From Thaumatotibia leucotreta (Eukaryota; Arthropoda; Insecta; Lepidoptera; Tortricidae), in NCBI GenBank assembly GCA_025490895.1, contig JALPQI010001050.1, forward strand, positions 62,001 to 126,000: a stretch of DNA of 64,000 nt, given 5' to 3'. The position numbers and the translations under genes are program-made. This document shows, piece after piece, positions 55,676 to 64,000 of this stretch (position 1 is its first letter; each line of letters opens with the position of its first letter). The notes under the pieces are model-generated. The model saw only the letters and a program-made list of their open reading frames with translations. It searched no databases and was not told where the DNA came from.

Positions 55676-57299
55676 CACAATGTGTCCGTCCTGTCTGGGG
55701 GTCATTGTCAGATTTAGGTTATCGTCTTTTCGGTGGACATACCTAAAGTTAAGGAATTCCTGTGCTAATTTTGGGATAAAACAATTGACGGTACAACTAG
55801 GTTCCCCGGTCTATAGCACTATGCAATCAAATCGTAACATGTGTTTATAAAAGCTGTTAACTTTTGACCACCGAGTGGACAACTTTTGTTTTTCGGACTG
55901 ATGACCCGGCAACGTCAGAAAGACAACTCTATGAGTACCTAGGGTTAGTGTTGTTTGGCTTCGGTTTCTGTAAGGTGTAGATACTTTCAGAGGCTGGTTT
56001 TGCTCCTTTTAAAAGATTTAAATAAAAAGATACAGAATTATCTCTTAACTTTGTTAATTTGTTAAATACCATGTTTGCTCGTGGATTGATTTATGATGCT
56101 TAATTTTTAAGTTATGACAGCACATTTTTTTTTCTTTTTGTTTCCATATATCGTCCATTAAATACAAAAGCGACACATATCAAAAAAATACTTTTTACAG
56201 GGGAGCTGTTTAAAGATTTTGTATTCATTTTTTGTTCACAAAATTTTTTTACAGCATTAATATTATATGTGTTATATATCAATTTGTAGGTATTTTAACC
56301 CTCTTTTGATGTGTTTGGTTATTAGAAAGTAATATGTGCTGTGCAAGCTTTTATGAGCGTATACGTCCGTTTTGCATAAAAAAATAACATTAACTCTGAA
56401 TTTTTTTTTCCATGAAAGGCCACAAAAACAAAAAAATAAGCAGTTATTTCATTTAAATAATACATAAAATCATGTCTTAAACATAGAAATACTGTTTTTT
56501 TAACAAAACTGAACCAGACAAAACTTTTTCTTACTGTTTCTTTACTTACATATTGTCAAAACATGTTTATAGGTACCGTAAACCGGGGTTACTTTTATTA
56601 ATTTTAACTTTGGTTACATATTTTGATGAATTTGACGGACGTACTAGTTTAAAATTCAGATATAATTATCGGTTTTCTTCAAGAATCAACCTGCTATATA
56701 AAAACATGTGGTACTTTGAGTTAATAAATATAAAATAAATACAACGCGAACAAAGTTATATTGTTGAGAATGGAATAAAAGATCACTATTTATTCGGGTG
56801 TAAAAAAGAAACATTACAAAACAATAACCAATTTAAAATTAACAAAATATCATTCGCATCATAGGCTTCGTCAAGTGGGTACAAGCACAAATCAGCAAAA
56901 GGCATCGTCATCACGCAAACAATGATACTATCCGCAACAGGCTTCGTTATTATGTCCTTACGTTAAAGAATGGAATTAATTTGATACCACTTATTTTTAC
57001 TATAAACTGGAAATAGCCCACCTAAAAGCACGTAAATAATAAAAATCGGTTAAGTACATCTTTAGTTATTTGTTTTTTCTATGTGTATTGTATTTGTGTG
57101 GTGGTTACTATGATCCCATACTAAATGATCCAAATTAATATGTTTTGGCGGTTTACTAGTTTTTTCATTAGAATTGATGCAAGAACTTAATTTTTACCGA
57201 TACAAAAGTATATCTTTCAATATTTAATTGCAGAGATAATAAGTCTTTCCTAAAAATCTACTTATAATTAGTAATAATGTAACAATTTTTTTTTCTAGA

Positions 57300-57585
57300 C
57301 GACATGACAGTTTAGCGCTAAAGTACTTGGGTTGGGTACTACCTATGTAGTGAAGCAATAGGCATGATGACTGTCAAGTCAAGTCAACATCTTTTTTCGA
57401 TTTTTGAAAGATTTACATGAAATACACAAAAGTAACGTCACGTTTGTATACTACACTTATATTAAATAAAAGTTCTGTACAATAATGACTGTAGTCTATA
57501 TCTTAGTAATAATTTATTCGTGTATGATGCCGTGCATAATGTCTAATAATTTATTTTAAATACAGTCATCATCCCTATGTTGGCA
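57300..57585 (+). repeat. Dispersed repeat shared with 54.1 kb, nested copy
   Basis: The same ordered blocks as at 54060-54365 (GCATGATGACTGTCAAGTCA ... ACAGTCATCATCCCTATG). It lies inside the 2.46-kb TIR element, so it may be part of that family or an insertion into it. Confidence 0.7.
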
Positions 57586-57929
57586 GTCCCAAAAGTGAAA
57601 AAATAAATATTACTAATATAAGTTTTTAGATTCGTTAAAAGATACACCGGGGTTAGATCTTTATTTGTTTTACTTGTATTGTATACAAATAATATAATAG
57701 GAAAATATGACAAATACTTAATAATCCGAAGTTTATGCCATTATTCTTTCTTCGTAGTCGCAATTATAGGTACACAAAATTCACAGTCATCTTCCACACA
57801 ATCTCTAATATACTTTTAAGTAAAACGAACACAATACAAAGTACCACGTTTTACAATTACTGTTTTTATAAGATGTATGGTATTTTTTAAGATTTCATGC
57901 AAAAGATACTCAATTATTCAATCTGGTAC

Positions 57930-58300
57930 ATTTATGGATTTTAATATTATACTGAATTAAAAACGGTTGTAAATGCAACAATGTTTTTTGAAATTCAACA
58001 TTCCGTATTGCGGCTCCTTTGTTTATAAAGAAATCTAAACCATACATATTTACTTTATTCAAAACAGCATCATGTATAAATACGGCTCCTGTGATTGATG
58101 CATTCGAATATATTTTGAATTCAAAAAGGTTGTAAATCCTAATACGGCAGTTTTGATGAATGAAAAATCAAATTTAAGAGGATATTTTAAAATGAAAGCT
58201 GCCACATTCCGTTTTGCGACTCCTTTTTATATAAAGAAACATAATATTTACGTATTTATTTTATTGTAAACGGCCACATCTATAAATATGGCACCTTTGC
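57930..58300 (+). repeat. Two direct repeats of about 205 bp
   Basis: CATTCCGTATTGCGGCTCCT (about 58000) and CATTCCGTTTTGCGACTCCT (about 58205) head matching stretches that both continue through TATAAAGAAA, TTTATT and TATAAATAYGGC. Divergence is high. Confidence 0.6.
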
Positions 58301-58602
58301 TTACATATTTTTTAACGTAATCACTTATTTTTTCGTTTCATGGCACTTTTTCACAAAAATGTCGTGTGTTTTGGTCGACAGTCGAGTCGCAACTGACAAA
58401 ATGGCAGTTTAGCACTGAAATAAGTTTCGAAAGAGCGATAGTGCAAAAAGGGCACCTGCATAATTTTGATACTTACTAACGTCAAATCGACAGGTGTCTT
58501 AGTGTCACGTAAAATATTAGTGCTGATAATGTCGTTTTTGCAATAAAATCATTTTTCACGGTTTTTGAGTTGTGTCGCTTTTGTATTTAATGGACGATAT
58601 AT

Positions 58603-59447
58603 AAATTACCATGGATCAAGTAAGGAAAGGGTTTACCGGACAAATATTTTAGCAAATGTAAAGGGTTAATGGATTACTGAATAACACGTGGGCTGAGTGG
58701 GTACTCCTTGTAAGAAATAAATAAACAACTTAGTTTGCAATATAAAAAGCAAAGCTTCAATGTAGGAAATACCGAAAATTCTCCAAACAAAAGCCCGTCG
58801 AGACGAAACTCTTGTAATCTGCATTTGCATAACGCAACATTGCACAAACAGTGCCGACGCCGTTGGCTTTTTCTTCAGTTTTTATTAAATTTAAGTCGTC
58901 TTTGTGCTCTTCAGTTGTCGCCAAGTTTTATTTGAGTTTCGACGAAATTAGAATGTCTGAGTGCAATGGCTTCTTTGCCTAGGAAGGTAATCTTACTTTG
59001 GTACGTATTTCCATTTTGAAACTACCCCAATAGAAGATGTACGTTTTCTTTTAGTTCAGCGTCGTTTGATCTACAAAGCGTAAGGCTAAATGCAACGTTT
59101 CGAACAGGCCAAACAAAATGAATTTAGTCTCTTTGAAACTCACTTGGATAAATTTGACGACTACAATAAAATGGATCTTCCAACACATGGGTTTCATAAA
59201 TACCTTACGTAGTTGTTGCCAAAAACATATACTGTAGAAGTTTCGCCTTGGAAAATAATATATTATGACCAGATACTTTTTTAATCTACATTCTACAGCT
59301 ACTACATAGTTCTGCTTGCAAAACGGGTACAACTTTTATGAATTCAATGCAAACAAATCTAATAATCGTTCTGCTCTATGTTTAAACATTTTTGCATATC
59401 GGGTGATAATTAAATGTAAACGTTATTAAATATTATTACAAGTAACT
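58603..59447. other. Unassigned DNA
   Basis: Frames at 58735-58935 and minus 59051-59332 show no known domain. Confidence 0.35.
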
Positions 59448-59668
59448 TTCATCATCATCATCATCAGCCTATATTAGTCCACTGCTGGACGTAGGCCTCT
59501 CCTATTAACTATGCGTATAGACGCATTAGGAGGTAAATGCCCATAATCACCACGCTGGGCAAGCGGATTGACGATCGCAGTAATGTGTCCACTATGATGA
59601 CGCTGCTGCCCATCATCATTCTTTTATGAAATAATGGCCAGTGACACTTCAATCCCTTAGTCGAGCAA
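59448..59668 (-). repeat. Dispersed repeat with RTE-like tail, copy 5
   Basis: Opens on the plus strand with (CAT)n and CAGCCTATATTAGTCCACTG, then CTGGACGTAGGCCTCTCC and GACGCTGCTGCCCATCATCA, and stops at CAATCCCTTAGTCGA. It is truncated at the end distal to the tail. Confidence 0.8.
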
Positions 59669-60038
59669 GTAACTTTATTGAATATAAATTCTTTGACATT
59701 TATTTTTTCATTATGATATACGAGTAATTGGGTTGTGGGAAACCAGAATATATTATATTAGACTGACAATCATAAATCTAAGTAAATATGTGTTATAATA
59801 TATAACTTAGTAGCCAACCAGCAAAGTCCGAAGACGGTAAGTATTTTCTGCCAAGTTGATAACAAAATCAATACTTATATTATGGTAATCTTAAGCAAAA
59901 TCAGCCTAGTTTATCCGATGTTCAACTTAATTAAATTTCATGTTATGCGTGCTAAGTCGCGACATTTCGACATTACGTAAACATATAAAAAATCTATGAT
60001 ACATCCATATTATATGTATGTTTTGGGAACTAATATTT
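59669..60038. other. Unassigned DNA
   Basis: Nothing identifiable. Confidence 0.35.
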
Positions 60039-60140
60039 TGAAATAAATCTACGGAAATGCCGGTTTCGGAACCCGGGACCTCCAGCATTGTAGGCATATA
60101 GGGTTACTACCGACGTAGCTTATACGGTCACCACCGACTG
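60039..60140 (-). repeat. tRNA-derived SINE head fragment
   Basis: On the minus strand GGAGGTCCCGGGTTCCGAAA gives a B box within a context like the family A SINE (GTAACCCTATATGCCTACAA). The downstream body differs (GCATTTCCGTAGATTTATTT), so it may be a related subfamily. Confidence 0.6.
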
Positions 60141-60754
60141 TAAGCTACGCGGGATGTAAAGCAATGGAACCATAGTTAATAGGGCGGAAGGATTCCACCA
60201 TGGCGTAAAACACTTACATCACACATAATACTTTGCGAACACATCCTCTCAACACCTCAGACGTTGAAAAACTCCTCAAGGAATTCGTTCGTTCTCGAGT
60301 GGGATTTGAAAAGTGATTTGTCAAAATTTTGCTTATGCAAATCCGTTGGCGACAGCTGGGCGCGAAGCCCCGAATATATTTCCTCGCCGAGATAAAATAG
60401 GCGCGCAAATACCCAACGTTTTGTGCTGCCGATTTGTTTCGCAATATAAAATATACTTAGGCCAACATTTTACACTTAAAGAGAAAAAAAATTGTCGCAG
60501 TTTGAGCTTCGCGCATTGATCGGAATTTTATTTAACACTATTGCATTATACACACGAGAGCATACTTTATGAAACAGAAATATGGCAACATAATTAAAGT
60601 TTGTATTTGACGTTACTATAGGAGACCCGCCGGGAGAATCCAAAAACCCGATCACTGGTAATGATATTCGGACATCAAATATTTAGTTTACTCCTAGTTC
60701 AAATACACCTAGCCTTATAAGAGATTGCTAAAACCCGAGAAGACCTGGTGTATG

Positions 60755-60825
60755 CAAAGACCGGGTGGCGGAGTGGCTTAAGCATTAGACAGATGAACAC
60801 GCAGGCTCGATCTCCACTTCAGATA
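60755..60825 (+). repeat. tRNA-like SINE remnant
   Basis: ACCGGGTGGCGGAGTGGCTT (A-box-like) and GGCTCGATCTCC (degenerate B box) sit about 40 bp apart. Stems do not pair as in a tRNA, and the segment abuts another SINE. A tRNA pseudogene is the alternative. Confidence 0.5.
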
Positions 60826-60837
60826 TTTAAAATTTAA

Positions 60838-61141
60838 AATCAATAAATAAATATCTTGGGACGTCTTACACAAATCGACCTAGACCCATGGTGAGCTCAA
60901 TTAAGGCTTGTGATATGGGTATCAAGCGACGATATATATAATAGATAGATAACAATTATCTATCTATTATATATTTACGTATCTATAGTTACTATAGATA
61001 CGTAAATACATTGACAGCCAGGACCAAGGAACAAATATTTGTGATAATAAAAACACAAATAATGCCCTCGTCGGGATTCAAACCCAGAACCTCCAGCTTC
61101 GTAGGCAGGGTCACTACCAACTAGGCTATGGAGGCTGACAG
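60838..61141 (-). repeat. SINE family A, minus-strand copy with internal palindromes
   Basis: On the minus strand it runs from AGCCTCCATAGCCTAGTTGG through GGAGGTTCTGGGTTTGAATC (B box) and AATGCCC or TTGTGT blocks to ATATCTTGGGACGTC inverted. The middle holds two palindromes of TA-rich sequence (about 60934-60972 and 60972-61009) that are not in the 38737 copy. The tRNA part is mutated. Confidence 0.75.
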
Positions 61142-61654
61142 TGAATAGTAGTGTGACTAGTCAAACACACAAATATATAAATAAATTGATTTGTTCTGTT
61201 AATAATTGTATGACATAATTCGTTCAAGTTTTTAACTCATAGTTCTGATTGCTCGTATTTTATTTCTTAACTTAGATTATTTCTTAGATATTCCATTTCA
61301 TTGAGAATGAACTGAGTCAATACCTATTATGTCTCAGCCACATGACGTAGGTACGGTAAAGCCTTCAAAATGTTAATTCTTTCGCGTGAATCGTCGTAAT
61401 TATTTCTTTCAGTCCGTCTGTAAAGGCTTTAATTAAATTCTTCTTTCCATTCCTTTATTCATTAACAAAGCCAATGTCTGTATTCAGGACATTTTTGTCT
61501 TGCTTCCGGATTGGCTGTAATGAGGGCTGCAATATGCTAGCAAAATAATTACTTTCTTTAATTTTTATACCGTGATGGCGATACACAAGTTTACTGTCTG
61601 TCTGCTGTAATGAAACTTACATCTGCAATTAATTTACGGCTTGTTACCGAGCCT
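61142..61654. other. Unassigned DNA
   Basis: Nothing identifiable. Confidence 0.35.
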
Positions 61655-62580
61655 AACCCTTTACCTACGGGTGTCAACCAGAGTTGCCACCAAGGCAACA
61701 GCCGTGCAGTACGGGTGTCAACTATAGTTGATCGAAGTACTGGTCATGTTTAGTATTTTTTTTATTCAAAACTAGACCTTGTACCTTGGTAATAGCGGTC
61801 ACAATATGCTTTGGGATTAGTATAGATGCAAAGAAAAAAATACTGTAATGTTTCGGTAGATGGCTCTGATATAAATATATTTTTAAAACTACCGCTTTTT
61901 TTGCTGGCAACTGGGGTTGACACCCGTACTGCAGAAGTGCCAATAATTGAAATCAATATGGCGGACAATAGTGATGTTTTAAATTTTATCGACTTGTTGT
62001 GAGAGACAGATCAGAGAATACCCGTACTTTAGATTTGTCGATACCTTAGTGCCGACTCTTACTAACTATACAATCAAATAAGTTTAAAAATTAAATAATT
62101 ATACACGTAAAATCTTATTAGATTCAAATTATTGTTCGACTTTTTTCCCTAATGGATGCGACATATCGACAACTGTGTCGATAGACGCACATCACTATTT
62201 TTCATTTGTAAGAAATTGTTTGTTTGCAAGGTTTTTATTGATTGATATTTATGCTTTTTTTCAATAATTATAAATATACCATAAACTAATGTTCTTACAC
62301 TTAAACTTGTGAAATTTGCGAGTGGTAACTTATAAATCTTCAAATTCTTAGTGACTGATATATTACTTGATATTATAAAAAAAGGGAATATTATTACTAT
62401 ATGTGATTATTCATTGATTAAAGACAACATATGTAATATGTGTGCGAAATTTCAAGTGTGTAGGTGCAATACTATAAAAGTTCCAGGTAAGTGAAGTTAT
62501 GCCTTACACCGGCTCTCGAAAAAACATGCCCGTATTGAGAGGTTACGGAGTGATACAGGGCCCCGTAGGTAAAGGGCTAA
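61655..62580. mobile_element. Possible piggyBac-like non-autonomous element
   Basis: CCCTTTACCTACGGG at the left (about 61657) is inverted to CCCGTAGGTAAAGGG at the right (about 62562-62576), spanning about 0.9 kb. Inner inverted blocks ACGGGTGTCAACTATAG and TTGACACCCGTACTGCA lie near the left end. CCCTTT-like ends are known in piggyBac relatives. The expected TTAA flanks are not clean here. Short minus frames at 61722-61968 show no transposase. Confidence 0.5.
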
Positions 62581-62763
62581 ACTTACTTTTGGAAATAAAA
62601 AATAACATCTCATACTGTTACATGTATGAAGTGAGAAGAATAGTTGTCAAAAGTAAGTAAGTCTCCCTTATACAGGAACGCATGCCGAGAAGTATATTTA
62701 GTCTCTTTTCGTTTAATAGACATATTGATAAGACCAAAAGGGACAAACGATACTTAATGGCTT

Positions 62764-62922
62764 ATAGGCGCGGATCCAGAACTTCATTCAGGGGGGGGGG
62801 GGCATTGCGCTATAATGTGATAGTATTTTATGCTTAAAGCAGCGCCTTAGCATACCTAAGTCCAGTGTAAATAATCCAGGTGGGGGGGGGGGGGGGGGAT
62901 TTGCCACCTGGATCCGCACCTA
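62764..62922. repeat. Poly-G repeat bracketed by inverted GCGGATCCAG
   Basis: TAGGCGCGGATCCAG at 62764-62778 is inverted to CTGGATCCGCACCTA at 62908-62922. Inside are two G runs, 12 G at 62791-62802 and 17 G at 62882-62898. This looks like a small palindromic repeat with unstable G tracts. Run lengths may be assembly-dependent. Confidence 0.65.
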
Positions 62923-63821
62923 ATGGCTTGTTAGGAGACGTATATGTATATAAATAAGGGGCTTAGTCCGCACTAAAACTCTATTAGGTACCTACTTTCC
63001 TACAAGACTTAAATAAATACACTACTTACACAGACAGCTACATATTTAAGTGTATGCATTATATGCATATAGTGCTTTCATGTTTAGATATGTTCAAGCC
63101 AGTGGACTTCCTAAGTGTTTAGATGTGCGATAAGGAATATCGGATGAGCAAGATTTACGATTAAGGCCCTTTGCCCTCGTTTCATGCTTGCAGAATTACA
63201 TTAATAGCACTCCGGAGGAAGGGTTTGAAATTAATGGAAAGAGATGTAAGAGAAAAGGTAAATAAAATATGTGAAATAAGTCATTTCGCTTTATTCCCTT
63301 GACCTACATTTAGAAAAAAAGAAAGGTACATATCGTCACCCTAGTTCACAAACGTACTAATTACACTTTTACTAATTTTACAGGAGAGCATTTTTAATGT
63401 TTGCACTTGTATATCTTTTTAATAGTAGCAGATATTTTTATAATTATAAATACATAATTTGAAATGATTTATTGAGATTCTATATTTAAGAAAAGAAAAT
63501 ACATATTAGTAAGTTTTCATGCTCAAATCTGAGGGTTAAGTAGTTCACCCCCCCAGTTAGTACGATTGTGCACTACCAGATTATGAAATAAATGCAGTTA
63601 GTACATGCATTACCTATTTATGATACATGTTTCGACTAAGAAAAAACAAAATAACACCAGATTTGCTAAAAAGTTTTATTAGTATCAACATGTACTTGTA
63701 CTCGTACTATAAAAACAGCTCAGTATAAACAAAAATCTTAGTCTCAAACTTCAAAATCCCAAACAGTTAACTGAATAATTATAATCTTAAAATTCAAAAC
63801 ATTAAGGCATCATCATCATGC
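62923..63821. other. Unassigned AT-rich DNA
   Basis: Nothing identifiable before the satellite at the window end. Confidence 0.35.
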
Positions 63822-64000
63822 GGCCCTCCGGCTGTTAGAGTAACAGCGTGAGTGGATCGCGTAGGGCAAGCCATCGGGCTTGTGGCCCTCCAGCTGATAG
63901 AGTGACAGCGAGAGTGGATCGCGTAGGGTGAGCCATCGGGCCTGCGGCCCTCCAGCTGTTAGAGTGACAGCGTGAGTGGATCGCGTAGGGCGAGCCATCG
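63822..64000. repeat. 62-bp satellite, about 2.9 units, running off the window
   Basis: GGCCCTCCRGCTG recurs at 63822, 63884 and 63946, exactly 62 bp apart. Each unit has GAGTGGATCGCGTAGGG and GCCATCGGGC. The units are GC-rich and differ at a few positions. The array is cut by the end of the window, so its length is unknown. The 60-codon minus frame at 63816-63998 is a by-product. Confidence 0.9.

Larger units (their letters stand above)
56146..58602. mobile_element. 2.46-kb non-coding element with 32-bp perfect TIRs
   Basis: 56146-56177 (ATATATCGTCCATTAAATAC...) is the exact reverse complement of 58571-58602. The interior is strongly AT-rich, with no transposase frame. It contains another repeat family (57300-57585) and internal direct repeats at 57930-58300. 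Target duplication is not clear. A large non-autonomous DNA transposon is the best reading. Chance 32-bp perfect inversion is very unlikely. Confidence 0.75.

Noticed and set aside
1..64000. CRISPR array, bacterial operons, ribosome binding sites or Rho-independent terminators
   Set aside because: Composition, SINEs, LINEs, LTR elements and a spliceosomal intron show eukaryotic nuclear DNA; tandem repeats here lack the spacer-repeat pattern of CRISPR.

Overview
This window reads as AT-rich nuclear DNA of an insect, most probably a moth or butterfly (Lepidoptera). The evidence is the dense mix of tRNA-derived SINEs, RTE-type LINE tails ending in (GAT)n, many short palindromic MITEs, and a spliceosomal intron. 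I found no convincing host gene, rRNA or functional tRNA. Almost everything recognisable is mobile DNA, so this is either an intergenic region or the inside of a very large intron.

Region by region. 1-27 kb: non-coding DNA with MITEs, SINE pieces, RTE remnants and hairpins. 27.4-31.9 kb: a complete Ty3/Gypsy LTR retrotransposon with identical 130-bp LTRs, a 5-bp target duplication (ACTTT), gag-pol and no env; one extra A in an A7 run breaks pol inside RNase H. 32-35.7 kb: mostly unassigned DNA with small LINE relics. 35.7-38.2 kb: a 1.2-kb tandem duplication carrying nested MITEs. 38.7-39.2 kb: a SINE abutting an RTE fragment. 39.3-41.7 kb: a 2.36-kb non-coding element with about 40-bp terminal inverted repeats. 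48.07-53.53 kb: a DIRS-type tyrosine-recombinase retroelement, described below. 56.1-58.6 kb: a second 2.46-kb non-coding terminal-inverted-repeat element. 59-64 kb: SINEs, a possible piggyBac-like element, a poly-G repeat and a 62-bp satellite running off the window end.

The most notable object is the DIRS-type element on the minus strand. It has perfect 151-bp inverted repeats near its two ends. It also has an internal complementary region that exactly fuses the reverse complements of both outer ends, 81 bp of one and 45 bp of the other, overlapping by GCATAAT. This is the layout from which DIRS elements are thought to rebuild themselves through a circle. It encodes a two-exon Gag of about 388 codons. 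The 1.76-kb phase-1 intron holds a 17-copy 69-bp minisatellite and a SINE-like insertion with its own 14-bp target duplication. No reverse transcriptase, methyltransferase or tyrosine recombinase is visible, so it appears to be a gag-only derivative that would need enzymes supplied in trans.

The order of events is partly readable: the Gypsy copy (identical LTRs) and the DIRS copy (perfect repeats) look young, whereas most LINE, SINE and MITE copies are divergent or truncated. All family assignments come from reading motifs and repeat geometry; no database search was possible.
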